Positions 48,809 through 59,286 of a DNA stretch of 64,000 nucleotides are shown here, in pieces (position 1 is the stretch's first letter; each line of letters opens with the position of its first letter). The translations under genes and the position numbers were made by a program. The notes under the pieces were generated by a model, which had not been told where the DNA came from, ran no database searches, and worked only from the letters and a program-made list of their open reading frames with translations. The DNA comes from Nitrosomonadales bacterium (GTDB lineage: Bacteria; Pseudomonadota; Gammaproteobacteria; Burkholderiales; Gallionellaceae): assembly GCA_025408405.1 (NCBI GenBank), contig JANYJE010000023.1:1-64000 (forward strand), read 5' to 3'.

Positions 48809-49690
48809 TCAAGCAGACTCATTAATAAGGAGGTTATAAAGCGGCCCCACCATACATGCATTTTTTGTAGACAATAAAGAGAATGTGGCAGAGTTTTTCC
48901 GATTCTGACTGTCTGAAAGGCAAACCTTCCCTCCACCCAGGGAGAACCATAGCCTGTTATATGGGACAAGCACTGGAGCGCTCTTGAAGATGAGCAATGT
49001 GCGGTCAGCAAGCCACGCGCCTTGCAAGGTAAATTCCGCATCACCAATCGAAATCTTGCCTCCCTTGGTAATGGTTTCAGCCATGCGTCTAAGAAGCGAT
49101 TTGCCGGCAAATTCCATTACCGCATCCTTGATTTCATGAAATAGCTTCTCATTTGCAGCGCCATCTAATTTATCGTACAACTTAATGGAAATGTTTTTGT
49201 CATGGCTACTGACTTCAAGCGTGTGCGACGTTCCTTTTTTAACACCATTTATGCTGTTCTGAGTAAAACTGATAGTTATAGATAATACGTCCTGCGTGGC
49301 GATAAATGCGCCATCTGAACGGATACCGTCAGGGGAAATTTCGAGCGATTTCTTTTGCAGGCCAAACGGAAATCCATCAACCTCAAAGTGGCAAGTACGC
49401 TGAGGGGGTGTGGTGTCTTCAGTTAGGACAGGGGCGGGGGAAACGGTGCGCGCCGGTTGCTCTGATTTGGCTGAAGGGGAGCTCTCAGCGGTAGTTGCAA
49501 TGGCCGCATTCCGCAATTCCTCTACCCGCAAGCGTATGTACGCGGTCTTGGTAGCCTGCTCGCTCCCTGATGACTCTGCGAATGCCTTATACCAGAGCGC
49601 TTCATCGCGATTGCCGGAGTTCATTTCAGCAGTCGCTTGCTTGAATCTTGCAAGGTCAACGGCTACATCATCGTCCTGTATTGTATTCAT
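48809..49690 (-). CDS. Hypothetical protein
   Basis: A 293-residue protein starting MNTIQDDDVAVDLARFKQAT with no signal peptide or membrane segment. Residues 1-60 are helical and resemble a short TPR-like hairpin (DEALWYKAFAESSGSEQATK). Residues 65-100 are a Pro/Ser/Thr linker. The remainder is mostly beta: HFEVDGFPFGLQKKSLEISPDG resembles a PH-like or GRAM-like strand layout, and a second half QGAWLADRTLLIFKSAPVLVPY may repeat it. I recognise no family. Its composition is lower in G+C than the flanking genes, which hints at acquisition. It is convergent with the RND operon. Confidence 0.7.
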   Translation of the reverse strand: MNTIQDDDVAVDLARFKQATAEMNSGNRDEALWYKAFAESSGSEQATKTAYIRLRVEELRNAAIATTAESSPSAKSEQPARTVSPAPVLTEDTTPPQRTCHFEVDGFPFGLQKKSLEISPDGIRSDGAFIATQDVLSITISFTQNSINGVKKGTSHTLEVSSHDKNISIKLYDKLDGAANEKLFHEIKDAVMEFAGKSLLRRMAETITKGGKISIGDAEFTLQGAWLADRTLLIFKSAPVLVPYNRLWFSLGGGKVCLSDSQNRKNSATFSLLSTKNACMVGPLYNLLINESA

Positions 49691-50120
49691 CAAATATTCT
49701 AATTTTTCGATTTGTATCTGTATTGATCAAGGCATCAATTAAATGTGGCTTGTGACCCATGCAAAGCATGCGCGAAAAAAGCCTGTTTTATGGTACTGCT
49801 TTATTATGAAGGTTTGATGTAAGGAATAAGCACGTTGCGAAGAAACCCGATGCAATGCCGATGCGTACGCTTCAGCATTGCATCGGCAAAACCGGGCGCC
49901 CGTTTTGTATTAGCCCGCATTTTTCAGCCCAATAACAAGAGGCCTAAAAGTAGCAGAATTACACTTGGAGTCAATATGTCAAACGGTCTAGATAATATGG
50001 CCGGCTGCTGGTGTGATGAACGTGCCGCAAGGACGCGCAGCGCGTCGTGCGAGTTGCGCAGCCGCCTGGGAAGCCGTGAGGGAGAGGCGCGCTACTGGCA
50101 GATGCACGCCCCTTCAAGCC
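49691..50120. other. Intergenic region upstream of the hypothetical gene, with a long inverted repeat
   Basis: About 430 bases lack a convincing gene. A plus-strand frame (49835-50158) overlaps the end of ppc and has no family resemblance. A perfect 12-bp inverted repeat CCGATGCAATGC / GCATTGCATCGG lies at 49847-49858 and 49875-49886 with a 16-base loop and no T tract. The rest, near 50020-50100, is G+C-rich and looks like decayed sequence. Confidence 0.4.
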
Positions 50121-52910
50121 TTAGCCGCTATTCCTCAGTCCCGCCGCAATCCCGTTGATGGTCAGGTGGATCGCGCGTTTTACCCGTCCGTCGTTGTCAC
50201 CTGCGCGATGGCGGTGCAGCAGGGCCACTTGCAGGTGGTTGAGCGGATCGATGTAGGGCGTGCGGTTGGTGAGGCTGCGCGCCAGCGTAGGGTTGTCGGC
50301 GAGCAGAGTGGTAGCGCCGGTGATGGCAAACAGCATCTCTACGGTGCGGTTCCATTCGGCTTCGATTTCGCCGAAGATTTTGTGGCGCAACGTTTCATCC
50401 GGCACCAGCTCGGCATAGCGTGAGGCGATGCCCATATCGCTTTTGGAAAGGACCATGTCCATGTTGGAGAGCAGTCCGCGGAAGAAGGCCCAGTTCCTGT
50501 ACATTTCACGCAGCTGTGTGAGCGCGGCATCGCCTTCACTCTCGATCAGCTGTTTGACTGCGCTGCCGAAGCCGTACCAGCCGGGCAGGAGTGAACGGTT
50601 AAGGCTCCAGCTGAACACCCAGGGAATAGCGCGCAGGTCTTCGATGTTGTCGGAGGCACGGCGCGAGGAGGGGCGGCTGCCGATGTTGAGTTCGGCGATT
50701 TCGCGTATCGGCGTGGCGGCAAAGAAGTACTCGGTAAATCCCGGAGTTTCGTACACCAGCTTGCGATAGGCGGCAAAGGCGTCCTGGCTGAGCGTCTCCA
50801 TCAGGCGGTGGAATTCCGGCATGGTGGTGTCGTCGCCATGGTGGTGCACCAGCGTGGCTTCCAGCGTGGCGGCGATGAGAATTTCCAGATTGCGCCGCCC
50901 GATTTCCGGGTCGGAATATTTGCTCGAAATGACCTCACCCTGTTCGGTGATGCGGATCTGCGCGTTGACGCTGCCCGGTGGCTGCGCCAGGATGGCCTGG
51001 TAGCTGGGGCCGCCGCCGCGGCCGACGGTGCCGCCGCGGCCATGGAACAGGCGCAGCTCGATGCCGTGCTTGGCAAACACTTTTACCAGTTCCACTTCGG
51101 CCTTGTACAATTCCCAGTTGGCGGTGAGGTAGCCGCCATCCTTGTTGCTGTCGGAGTAGCCCAGCATTACTTCCTGAGTGTCGTCGCGGCTCTTCAGCAG
51201 CTGGCGGTAGTAGGGGATGGAGAACAATGCGTCCATGATCGGCCCGCAGCTGCGCAGGTCGCCTATGGTTTCAAACAGCGGGATGATGTTGATGTGCAGC
51301 AGCGGGTGCTTGGCGCCCTTCTTTGCGTGGTCGCTTTCCAGCAGGCCGGTCTGTTGCACCATCAGCGCCACCTCGAGCATGTCGCTCACGTCATCGGTCT
51401 TGGAAATGATGTAGTTGGGCAGCGCAGCGCGTCCAAAGCGCAGGTGAATTTCTGCTGCAGCCTGCATCAGGCGCAGTTCGCCCTGTGCGGTTTCGGAGAA
51501 TTTTTCCAGGTCGGCAGCCAGCGGCTGGGCGGCCTGCAGCGCCGCGACCAGTGCCTTGCGGCGTGCCTGCTCGTCCATTTCGTGGTAGTTGCCGACACCC
51601 GCCTGGGCGAGCAATTCGCTCACCACCTGTTGGTGTATCGCGCTGTGCTGGCGCATATCCAGCGGCGCCAGATGGAAACCGAATACTTCGGCGGCACGGC
51701 GCAGGTAAGCGATGCGGCCGCGCGCCAGGTAGACCGAACCGTGGAATTCCAGCGAGTTGATCAGGATGTCGAGTTCGGCAATGAATTCCTGCGCGTTGGC
51801 ATAGGGCAGAACATCGTGGCTGACCGGGTGCAGGTGCTCCACGCGATGGCCAAGCTGCTCCGTGGTGGCGACCAGGCGCGAGTAAATGGCGATGAGTGCG
51901 CGGCGGTAAGGCTCGTCTTCGCGGCTGACCGCTTTGTCCTGCGAGTGTGAGGCGAACTCGTCGAGCTCATCGCTGACTTTAACCAGGCGTGTGGAGAGGC
52001 TCAGGCGTGTGCCCAGCAAATGCGCTTCGGCCAGGTAGTATTCCAGTGCTGTGGCGGAGTGGCGCTTGGCCGCATCCAGCATCACATTATGCGTAACAAA
52101 GGGATTGCCATCGCGGTCGCCGCCTATCCAGCTGCCGACACGCAGGAAAGGGGGCAGGCGCAGGCGCTTGCCGAAGCGCGTCTCGATCAGTTTCTCCAGG
52201 CCGGCGTAGAGCTTGGGAATCTCGCTCAGGAAAGTGTAGCGGTAGAAAGACAGGCCGTTCTTGATTTCGTCCGGCACCGTCAGCTTTGCGGTACGCAGCA
52301 TGCGCGTGTGCCAAAGTATCAGCACGAAGCGGCGCAAGGCTTCTTCATTGTCGGCCAGTTCTTCCGGGGTCATGTCGATGCGGTCGCGGTCGGACAGCAG
52401 GCTGGTGATAATCAGCTGGCAGTCCAGGATACTCTTGCGCTGCACTTCTGTGGGGTGGGCGGTGAGCACGGGCGAAATCACCGCCTTGTCGAAGAATTCC
52501 TGCAGGACGGACGCATTGATATGCTTTTCTTCCAGGCGATCTAGCGCCAGCTGCAGGCTGCCTTCCTGTGGCGGGGAGCCGGCTTTCAGATGCGCGCGCC
52601 GGCGCCTGTTGTGGTGCAGGTCTTCGGCGATGTTGGATAGTTGCGAGAAATAGCTGAAGGCGCGTACCACCGAGAGGGTGTCGCGCGGCGACAGCGCATC
52701 CAGCACCTGTTCCAGTTGCGCGTGGTCGCGGTCATCCTGCGATTTGCGGAAGCGCACTGCAGCGCGCCGCACATTTTCGATCAGCTCAAATGTGGCGTCG
52801 CCTTCCTGTTCGCGCAGGGTGTCGCCGAGGATGCGGCCGAGCAGGCGTATATCGTCACGCAAGGGGACGTCTTTGCTGGAAAGGTCGGGTGGAGCGGCAA
52901 GCAGGTTCAT
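50121..52910 (-). CDS. ppc: Phosphoenolpyruvate carboxylase
   Basis: Anaplerotic and carbon-fixing enzyme making oxaloacetate from PEP and bicarbonate. The 929-residue protein has the catalytic His in [13 protein letters not shown], the [18 protein letters not shown] segment, and [19 protein letters not shown] with the conserved Arg/Gly loop. It ends [13 protein letters not shown], the usual C-terminal motif with inhibitor-binding residues. It is divergent from hemC. Confidence 0.97.
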   Translation of the reverse strand: MNLLAAPPDLSSKDVPLRDDIRLLGRILGDTLREQEGDATFELIENVRRAAVRFRKSQDDRDHAQLEQVLDALSPRDTLSVVRAFSYFSQLSNIAEDLHHNRRRRAHLKAGSPPQEGSLQLALDRLEEKHINASVLQEFFDKAVISPVLTAHPTEVQRKSILDCQLIITSLLSDRDRIDMTPEELADNEEALRRFVLILWHTRMLRTAKLTVPDEIKNGLSFYRYTFLSEIPKLYAGLEKLIETRFGKRLRLPPFLRVGSWIGGDRDGNPFVTHNVMLDAAKRHSATALEYYLAEAHLLGTRLSLSTRLVKVSDELDEFASHSQDKAVSREDEPYRRALIAIYSRLVATTEQLGHRVEHLHPVSHDVLPYANAQEFIAELDILINSLEFHGSVYLARGRIAYLRRAAEVFGFHLAPLDMRQHSAIHQQVVSELLAQAGVGNYHEMDEQARRKALVAALQAAQPLAADLEKFSETAQGELRLMQAAAEIHLRFGRAALPNYIISKTDDVSDMLEVALMVQQTGLLESDHAKKGAKHPLLHINIIPLFETIGDLRSCGPIMDALFSIPYYRQLLKSRDDTQEVMLGYSDSNKDGGYLTANWELYKAEVELVKVFAKHGIELRLFHGRGGTVGRGGGPSYQAILAQPPGSVNAQIRITEQGEVISSKYSDPEIGRRNLEILIAATLEATLVHHHGDDTTMPEFHRLMETLSQDAFAAYRKLVYETPGFTEYFFAATPIREIAELNIGSRPSSRRASDNIEDLRAIPWVFSWSLNRSLLPGWYGFGSAVKQLIESEGDAALTQLREMYRNWAFFRGLLSNMDMVLSKSDMGIASRYAELVPDETLRHKIFGEIEAEWNRTVEMLFAITGATTLLADNPTLARSLTNRTPYIDPLNHLQVALLHRHRAGDNDGRVKRAIHLTINGIAAGLRNSG

Positions 52911-53021
52911 GGCGTTTATCTCGACAACATGGGCAACGACGCGCGCGCAATAGCGCTCATGCTAAAATGCGGCGCGAACGCATCATCAAATAAATTAAAT
53001 ATAGAAACTCAGGAAAATCTA

Positions 53022-53987
53022 ATGAAACAGGCATCCCAGAAACAATCATCCGGGACACAACCCATCCCCGCAAAACTGGTCATTGCATCGCGCGAAAGCG
53101 CATTGGCAATGTGGCAGGCAGAACATATCCGGGATCGACTGCGCGCATTATACCCAGAAACCGAGGTGAGCATCCTGGGCATGACCACCCAGGGTGATCA
53201 AATCCTCGATGTCACCCTGTCCAAGATAGGCGGCAAGGGGCTGTTCGTGAAAGAACTGGAAACCGCGCTGGAAGAAGGGCGGGCCGACATTGCGGTGCAC
53301 TCGCTTAAGGATGTGCCCATGCATCTGCCGGAAGGATTCATGCTGGCCTGCATTGGCCGCCGCGAAGACCCGCGTGATGCTTTTGTTTCCAATCAGCACG
53401 CCAATCTGGAAGCGTTGCCGCACGGCAGCGTGGTGGGCACCTCCAGCCTGCGCCGCGAAAGTCAGCTGCGCGCGCGCTTCCCCCACCTGAAAATTGAACC
53501 GTTGCGCGGCAATGTGCAGACGCGCTTGCGCAAGCTTGACGAAGGCAAATACGCCGCCATCATTCTGGCTGCCGCCGGCCTCAAGCGTCTGGGCCTGGGG
53601 GAACGCATCCGTGACCTGATCAGCTCCGAGAACAGCCTGCCAGCAGTGGGCCAGGGTGCGCTGGGCATCGAATGCCGCGCAGACCGGCCGGATCTGGAAG
53701 TCCTGTTGCGCCCCTTGCACGATGCGGAAACTGCGGCCTGTGTGCTGGCCGAACGCGCCATGAGCCGCGCACTGGCGGGCAGCTGCCAGGTACCGCTGGG
53801 CGGGTTTGCCGAGGTGAACGGCGACAAGCTGCGCATGCGCGGTTTTGTCGCCAGCCCTGATGGGAAACGCATGTTGCGCGCTGAACAAATGGGCAGCGTG
53901 AATGCGCCGGAAGCACTGGGCGATGCCGTGGCACAGGCTTTGTTGCAGCAGGGTGCGGGCGAAATTCTTGCGGCGCTGAATGGCTGA
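53022..53987 (+). CDS. hemC: Hydroxymethylbilane synthase (porphobilinogen deaminase)
   Basis: Polymerises four porphobilinogen units for tetrapyrrole synthesis. The ATG at 53022, preceded by AGGAAAAT, gives 321 residues. Motifs are [39 protein letters not shown] and [12 protein letters not shown]. The dipyrromethane cofactor attaches to Cys255 in [11 protein letters not shown] longer frame to 52641 is a ppc shadow. hemD overlaps its 3' end by eight bases. Confidence 0.97.
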   Translation: MKQASQKQSSGTQPIPAKLVIASRESALAMWQAEHIRDRLRALYPETEVSILGMTTQGDQILDVTLSKIGGKGLFVKELETALEEGRADIAVHSLKDVPMHLPEGFMLACIGRREDPRDAFVSNQHANLEALPHGSVVGTSSLRRESQLRARFPHLKIEPLRGNVQTRLRKLDEGKYAAIILAAAGLKRLGLGERIRDLISSENSLPAVGQGALGIECRADRPDLEVLLRPLHDAETAACVLAERAMSRALAGSCQVPLGGFAEVNGDKLRMRGFVASPDGKRMLRAEQMGSVNAPEALGDAVAQALLQQGAGEILAALNG

Positions 53988-54750
53988 CCTAAAACCTCTG
54001 GCTGGACTGAACATCATGGTCACGCGCCCGCGCGAGCAGGCGCTGGAGCTGGCGCGGCGCATCGAAGAGCTGGGTGGAAAAAGTATCGTGTTTCCGCTGC
54101 TGGAGATTGCGCCGCTGGCCGAGCAGCGGTCTTTGCAGGCCGTGGTTGCGCGCCTGCATGAATTCAAGCTGGCCATTTTCATCAGCCCTAACGCCGCGCG
54201 TTACGGCATGCGGGCTATCCTCGCCGCAGGCACGCTGCCCGCCTCTGTGCGGGTGGCAACCGTGGGGCCGGGGAGCGCCAAGGTGTTGCATGAGCTCGGT
54301 GTGAAACAGGTGCTGGCGCCGCAACCGCGTTTTGACAGTGAGGCATTGCTGGCCATGCCCGAGTTGCAACAGGTGAGTGGCTGGCGTGTGGCTATCTTTC
54401 GCGGCGAAAGCGGGCGCGAGTTATTGGGCGACACGCTGCAGGCGCGCGGCGCGCGCGTGGAATACGTGGCCTGTTACCAGCGCAGCAAGCCGCAGCAGGA
54501 TACTGCGCCATTGCTGGCGCTGGTGCCGGATGCCATCACGGCAAGCAGCAGTGAGGCATTGGGATACATGGGTGAAATGCTGGATACAGCGGGCCAGGCA
54601 AGGTTTGCGAATATACCGCTGTTTGTGCCGCACGAGCGCATTGCGCAAGCCGCAAAAAATCTGGGCTGGCACGATGTCATCGTCACCGCAGGAGCAGATG
54701 ACGGCCTGTTGGCCGGGCTGGTAACATGGGCGGCACAGCAACGGAGTTAA
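53980..54750 (+). CDS. hemD: Uroporphyrinogen-III synthase
   Basis: Closes hydroxymethylbilane to uroporphyrinogen III with D-ring inversion. The 256-residue two-lobed protein begins [20 protein letters not shown] and contains the poorly conserved but typical segments [29 protein letters not shown] and [16 protein letters not shown]. It overlaps hemC and is followed by hemX after 15 bases. Confidence 0.92.
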   Translation: MADLKPLAGLNIMVTRPREQALELARRIEELGGKSIVFPLLEIAPLAEQRSLQAVVARLHEFKLAIFISPNAARYGMRAILAAGTLPASVRVATVGPGSAKVLHELGVKQVLAPQPRFDSEALLAMPELQQVSGWRVAIFRGESGRELLGDTLQARGARVEYVACYQRSKPQQDTAPLLALVPDAITASSSEALGYMGEMLDTAGQARFANIPLFVPHERIAQAAKNLGWHDVIVTAGADDGLLAGLVTWAAQQRS

Positions 54751-54765
54751 CCGGGGTTATATATT

Positions 54766-55851
54766 ATGAGTGATCAGGCACCACTACCCAAAAATAACGA
54801 AGCTGGCACAGCGGCGCCTGCTGCCGCAGCGCGCGCAGCTCACCACAATCCGCTGCTGCAGGCGCTTGCGCACATGAACCTTACCCAGCTCACACTGCTG
54901 GTGCTGGTGCTGGTCTTTCTGTGGCAATGGTTTGATGCGCAGCACCAGCTTAACCAGATGCAGCAAACGCTGGCACAGCGCCTGGCCGAGATAGACGGCA
55001 GCAACAAGGCCAACCAGACGCTGGCCATGCAGAACCAGGAAGTGGTGCGCGAGCTGGGCGGCAAGCTCAGCCTGCTGGAAAGCAAATATGCGGAAACACA
55101 AAACCAGCGTGCCGCACTCGAAAGCATGTATCAGGATTTATCCAGCAGCCGCGACCAGATGGTGCTGGCCGAGGTCGAGCAGCTGCTGCTGATCGCAGGC
55201 CAGCAGTTGCAGCTGGCCGCCAACGTGAAGGCAGCGCTGATTGCCTTGCAGCAGGCGGAAAGCCGGTTGCAGCGTGCCGACAGGGCGGCGTTGGGCGGGC
55301 TGCGCACGAGCATCGGCCGCGACATGGACAAGCTGCGCGTGCTGCCTGACGTGGATGTTGCAGGCATCAATTCGCGCCTGGACAACCTCATTGCCATGGT
55401 GGAGGCGTTGCCGCTGGCGCAGGATATGCACACTGCCGAAACAGTCGCAGCACCCGCTGTACAGTCATCCGAAGGCGGCTGGCAAAAGCTGCTGCGCGAA
55501 ATCTGGCAGGAAGCCCGGCATCTGGTGCGCATCGAAAATACGCAAAAAAGCGAGATGCCCCTGCTTTCGCCCACGCAGGCATTCTTCCTGCGCGAGAACC
55601 TGAAGCTGCGTTTGCTGTCTGCGCGTCTGGCCCTGCTGTCGCGCGATGAAGCCAGTTTCAAGCGCGATATGAAAATATCGCAGGAATGGGCGCGGCTTTA
55701 TTTTGATGTAAAATCCGCTGCGGGTACGCAGTTCGTCAGCACGCTGCAGAAGCTGAACGCATCCAGCATCAGCATCGAGCTGCCGGATATCAGCGGCAGC
55801 CTGGAGGCGGTGCGCCACTATCGCGCGGCACACGAGAAGGGCGCGCGATGA
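54766..55851 (+). CDS. hemX: HemX-family membrane protein
   Basis: A 361-residue bitopic protein with a cytoplasmic N-terminus, one membrane segment (about residues 41-60), a coiled coil (about 65-125) and the conserved HemX domain (VLAEVEQLLLIAGQQLQLA and RDMDKLRVLPDVDVAGINSR). It is often annotated as a uroporphyrinogen-III methyltransferase, but no methyltransferase motif is present. It overlaps hemY by four bases (ATGA) in hemCDXY. Confidence 0.9.
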   Translation: MSDQAPLPKNNEAGTAAPAAAARAAHHNPLLQALAHMNLTQLTLLVLVLVFLWQWFDAQHQLNQMQQTLAQRLAEIDGSNKANQTLAMQNQEVVRELGGKLSLLESKYAETQNQRAALESMYQDLSSSRDQMVLAEVEQLLLIAGQQLQLAANVKAALIALQQAESRLQRADRAALGGLRTSIGRDMDKLRVLPDVDVAGINSRLDNLIAMVEALPLAQDMHTAETVAAPAVQSSEGGWQKLLREIWQEARHLVRIENTQKSEMPLLSPTQAFFLRENLKLRLLSARLALLSRDEASFKRDMKISQEWARLYFDVKSAAGTQFVSTLQKLNASSISIELPDISGSLEAVRHYRAAHEKGAR

Positions 55852-57017
55852 AATTCCTGGTCTGGCTCCTGGCACTGTTTGCGGCGGCGGTTGCGCTGAC
55901 CATGGCTGCGCACAATCCCGGCTATGTGCAGCTGGTCTATCCGCCCTATCGCGTGGAATTGTCGCTGACCCTGTTCGTGCTGGGCCTGCTCACCCTGTTT
56001 GTGTTGGGTTATTTTGCCGTGCGCCTGTTTTTTGCTGCCTTGCACCTGCCCGCCTATGTAAAGACCTTTCGTGAAGAGCGCGCGCAGAACAAAGGGCGTA
56101 CAGCCATGATGGAGGCGCTCACCGCATTTTTTGAGGGGCGCTATGCAACTGCCGAAAAGGCCGCAGTGCGCGCGATGGAGCTGGGAGACAAGTCGGGGCT
56201 CAACCACATTATCGCCGCGCGTTCCGCGCATGAGTTGCGCGAATTCGGCAAGCGCGATACTTACCTCGCCAGCGCGGAGGGCAAGGCGGTGGGCGAATCC
56301 ACCATGCGCCTGATGGCGCAAACCGAGTTCATGCTCGACCAGAAGTTGCCGCAGTCGGCGCTTAATTCGCTGAAGGAATTGCACGACACGGGATCGCACA
56401 AGCATGTCGGTGCGCTGCAGCTGGAGCTCAAGGCGCAACAGCAGGCGCGCAACTGGGATGCCGTGCTGAATGTGCTGACGCAACTGGAGAAGCGTTCAGC
56501 GATCGATGCTGTGGTTGCTGAGCAGTTGCGCCAGCAGGCGTGGCTGGAAAAGCTGGGCATGCAGACGCAGGATCTCGCCGCGTTACTGGCGGTGTGGAAA
56601 AACATGCCGTCTGAGTTCAGGCGCCGCACCAGGATTGCAGCACTGGCCGCAAGCGCCTTGATTAAACTGAAGGACTGCAAAAATGCCAGCCAGATCATTG
56701 CTGACAGCCTGAATGCGCAGTGGGATAGCGAGCTGGTGACCCTGTATGGCGATTGCCAGGGGGGGGCGGGTGTCGCGCAAATCGAGCAGGCAGAGAAATG
56801 GCTGAAGCAGCACACGAGTGACGCCGGCCTGCTGCTGGCGCTGGGCAAGCTGTGCCTGCACCAGGGCCTGTGGGGCAAGGCGCAAAGCTATCTGGATGCC
56901 AGCAATGGCATGGCGCCCAGCCGCGCTTCCTATACTGCGCTGGGCCAGCTTGCCGAAAAACTTGGCCAGCCTGAACTTGCCTTCAGGCATTTTCAAAAGG
57001 CGATGGAGTTGGGTTAG
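55848..57017 (+). CDS. hemY: HemY-family heme-biosynthesis-associated protein
   Basis: A 389-residue membrane protein with two N-terminal membrane segments (about residues 2-20 and 42-64) and a C-terminal TPR-type helical solenoid (about 90-389, including FFEGRYATAEKAAVRAMELG). It is the proteobacterial HemY, not the protoporphyrinogen oxidase of the same name. It is the last gene of hemCDXY. Confidence 0.9.
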   Translation: MKFLVWLLALFAAAVALTMAAHNPGYVQLVYPPYRVELSLTLFVLGLLTLFVLGYFAVRLFFAALHLPAYVKTFREERAQNKGRTAMMEALTAFFEGRYATAEKAAVRAMELGDKSGLNHIIAARSAHELREFGKRDTYLASAEGKAVGESTMRLMAQTEFMLDQKLPQSALNSLKELHDTGSHKHVGALQLELKAQQQARNWDAVLNVLTQLEKRSAIDAVVAEQLRQQAWLEKLGMQTQDLAALLAVWKNMPSEFRRRTRIAALAASALIKLKDCKNASQIIADSLNAQWDSELVTLYGDCQGGAGVAQIEQAEKWLKQHTSDAGLLLALGKLCLHQGLWGKAQSYLDASNGMAPSRASYTALGQLAEKLGQPELAFRHFQKAMELG

Positions 57018-57068
57018 CTGGCATGCCAGTGCGACTGCTGCTGCATTTGGCGCGTTAATTTTTCGGGA

Positions 57069-58082
57069 TCAAGTCTTGGGGGTAAAGGTAAACGCGTCGG
57101 AAAAGAACTCATCGTCCGGGAGCTTGCGTTGTGAGGTGTAGTCGCGGTGTGCTGCCTCAACCACCACCGGTGCGCCGCAGACATATACCTGATGGCCGGA
57201 GAGATCTGCATAATCCTCCAGCACTGCCTGATGCACGAAACCTGTGCGTCCCTGCCACTGGTCCGAGGGCTGTGCCTCTGACAACACAGGCGTGAATTTG
57301 ATGCCGCACGCTTCCCATGCCCGTGCCTTGTCCAGCATGTACAGATCGGCCAGCCTGCGCGCACCCCAGTAGAAGTGCATGGGGCGCTGTATGCCGATTT
57401 GCAGCGCGTGCTCGATGATGGCCTTGATCGGCGCAAAGCCGGTGCCGCTGGCAACAAAGATGATGGGTTTGTCGGAATCTTCACGCAGGAAAAAGGTGCC
57501 GAGCGGGCCTTTGATGCGCAGAATATCGCGCTCTTTCATTTCGCTGAAGACATGGTTGGTAAAGTGGCCGCCGTCAATGTTGCGCACGTGCAGTTCCAGA
57601 AATTCGTCGGCGTGCGGCGCATTGGCGAGCGAGAAGCTGCGCGGCTTGCCTTCCTTCTGCAGGATGTCGATGTATTGTCCGGAAAGAAATTGCAGGCGCT
57701 CGTTGGCGGGCAGCTTGAGGTAAATGACCATTACATCGTCGGCAAGTTTTTCCATTTTGTGCACACGCGTAGGCAGGGTGCGTACCGGAATGTCATTGAG
57801 CGTTTTGACTTCACGGCATTCGATCACGATGTCGGACTTGGGCTTGGCGCAGCAGAACAGAGCCATGCCTATGCTTCTCTCTGTTTCGCTCAGAGTGCTT
57901 CCCTGGTACTTGCCGTGATCCACTTCACCTTGCAGTACCTTGCCCTTGCATGCGCCACACACGCCGTTACGGCAGCTGTAGGGGAGAGTGTAGCCATGGC
58001 GCAGACCCGCTTCCAGTATGGTTTCGTCGGGGTCAACAGGGAAGCTGTGCCCGCTCGGTTGGACGGTGGTGGTAAAGGCCAT
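57069..58082 (-). CDS. 2Fe-2S ferredoxin-FAD/NAD(P)H reductase (AscD/CDP-glucoseen reductase-like)
   Basis: A 337-residue electron-transfer flavoprotein: N-terminal plant-type ferredoxin with C37, C42, C45 and C77, an FAD domain with PRSFSLANAP, and an NAD(P)H domain with VASGTGFAPIKAIIEHAL and VYVCGAP. Annotators often call it CDP-6-deoxy-delta-3,4-glucoseen reductase, but no deoxysugar genes are present. It more likely reduces an unknown oxygenase or housekeeping partner. It is convergent with hemY. Confidence 0.9.
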   Translation of the reverse strand: MAFTTTVQPSGHSFPVDPDETILEAGLRHGYTLPYSCRNGVCGACKGKVLQGEVDHGKYQGSTLSETERSIGMALFCCAKPKSDIVIECREVKTLNDIPVRTLPTRVHKMEKLADDVMVIYLKLPANERLQFLSGQYIDILQKEGKPRSFSLANAPHADEFLELHVRNIDGGHFTNHVFSEMKERDILRIKGPLGTFFLREDSDKPIIFVASGTGFAPIKAIIEHALQIGIQRPMHFYWGARRLADLYMLDKARAWEACGIKFTPVLSEAQPSDQWQGRTGFVHQAVLEDYADLSGHQVYVCGAPVVVEAAHRDYTSQRKLPDDEFFSDAFTFTPKT

Positions 58083-58133
58083 GATGAATATCTGCGTGCG
58101 TAAAAAAGCGCGATTTTAACGCATAATTGCGCT

Positions 58134-59018
58134 ATGAAACGAATTCTCATTGTAGGTTGTGGGGACATTGCCATGCGCATCGCGCCGCTGCTGCGCAGCC
58201 GCTATCGCCTGTTCGGGCTGGTGCGCAACCCCGAGCGCTTCATGCTGCTGCGCGCGGTGGGCATGGTGCCGCTGTGGGGTGATCTGGACGAGATGCGCAG
58301 CCTGCACCAGCTGCGCGGTCTGGCACACACCGTGCTGCACTTCGCCCCGCCTCCGGCCGGGGGAGAGGGTGATACGCGCACCCGTCACCTGCTGGCCGCC
58401 TTGTCGCGCGTCCGTCCTGAGTGCGGCCGAAAAAGCATGTTGCCGCAACGCCTGATTTATATCAGCACCAGTGGCATATACGGCGATTGCGCTGGCGAGG
58501 TGGTGAGCGAAACGCATCCGCTGCATCCGCAGAATGCGCGAGCAAAACGTCGTGTCGATGCGGAGCAGCAGATTCGAGCCTGGGCGCAACGCAACGGCGT
58601 GCGCGCCAGCATCCTGCGCGTTCCCGGTATCTACGCGGCGGAGCGCTTGCCGCTGCAGCGCATCCAGCAGGGTTCGCCGGCCATCGCGGCGGCAGAAGAC
58701 AGCTACACCAACCACATCCACGCCGACGACCTGGCGCACTGCGTGATCGCCGCCATGCAGCGCGGCGACGCCAACCGCGTGTACCACACTGTGGACGACA
58801 GCCGCATGAAGATGGGGGATTATTTCGACGCCGTGGCGGACGCCTGCGGCTTGCCGCATCCGCCGCGCATCACGCGTGCCGAGGCGCAGCAGGTGTTATC
58901 GCCGGTGCTGCTGTCGTTCATGAATGAATCACGCCAACTGACTAATACGCGCATGAAGCAGGAGCTGCGGGTGAAGCTGCGTTACCCGACGGTGGCGGAT
59001 ACGCTGAAAGAAGTTTGA
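58134..59018 (+). CDS. NAD(P)-dependent epimerase/SDR-like protein (YeeZ family)
   Basis: An extended Rossmann-fold protein of 294 residues. The glycine-rich loop is LIVGCGDIAMRIAPLL, close to GxGxxG. It has YISTSGIYGDCAGEVV with the SDR Ser/Tyr region, and NHIHADDLAHCVIAAM typical of nucleoside-sugar epimerase relatives such as YeeZ. Substrate is unknown. It is divergent from the reductase and is the last core-type gene before the accessory end of the window. Confidence 0.85.
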   Translation: MKRILIVGCGDIAMRIAPLLRSRYRLFGLVRNPERFMLLRAVGMVPLWGDLDEMRSLHQLRGLAHTVLHFAPPPAGGEGDTRTRHLLAALSRVRPECGRKSMLPQRLIYISTSGIYGDCAGEVVSETHPLHPQNARAKRRVDAEQQIRAWAQRNGVRASILRVPGIYAAERLPLQRIQQGSPAIAAAEDSYTNHIHADDLAHCVIAAMQRGDANRVYHTVDDSRMKMGDYFDAVADACGLPHPPRITRAEAQQVLSPVLLSFMNESRQLTNTRMKQELRVKLRYPTVADTLKEV

Positions 59019-59286
59019 ATAAGGTTGACGGGTAACTAGTTAGTGCCCCGAGCTGTCACTCAGTCAAAATACTACATAAGGGCAGCTACTCGGCCATAGC
59101 GGCCGAATCAGAGTGCTTCGAAAGCTGACTGCTTAGCCGACCGAATCAGACATCAACGCCCACGTCCAGGTGCGTTTGAGGCGATGCGATCCTTTGCGCT
59201 GGGCCGCGCGCACCAGAGAGTGCCCCCGTAAGCGCAGTATCTCGGCCTCACGAATGCCGATGCCCGTTGGGCACTGTCTTCTTGTC
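59019..59286. other. Non-coding junction between core genes and the accessory region
   Basis: About 270 bases without a convincing gene. Inverted or direct fragments such as GGCCATAGCGGCCG (59091-59104) and two GCCGAATCAGA/ACCGAATCAGA copies near 59102 and 59140 are visible, as in remains of mobile DNA. A minus-strand frame over 59160-59285 reads TGIGIREAEILRLRGHSL, vaguely like a recombinase fragment, but the evidence is weak. Confidence 0.35.

Noticed and set aside
49835-50158. 107-codon plus-strand frame between the hypothetical gene and ppc
   Set aside because: It overlaps the ppc 3' end, has an Arg/Ser-rich composition with no conserved segment, and its only fair ribosome site is for an internal ATG at 49978. 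Not supported as a gene.
54766-55851. Annotation of HemX as uroporphyrinogen-III C-methyltransferase
   Set aside because: No SAM-binding or SUMT motifs are present. The protein is a bitopic coiled-coil membrane protein.
57069-58082. Annotation as CDP-6-deoxy-delta-3,4-glucoseen reductase
   Set aside because: The domain layout fits, but no deoxysugar synthesis genes are nearby, so only a general ferredoxin-flavoreductase call is supported.
59160-59285. Possible second recombinase fragment (TGIGIREAEILRLRGHSL on the minus strand)
   Set aside because: The resemblance to tyrosine recombinases is only to a short Gly-Arg-Glu segment. No catalytic residues can be placed, so it is mentioned only in the intergenic note.
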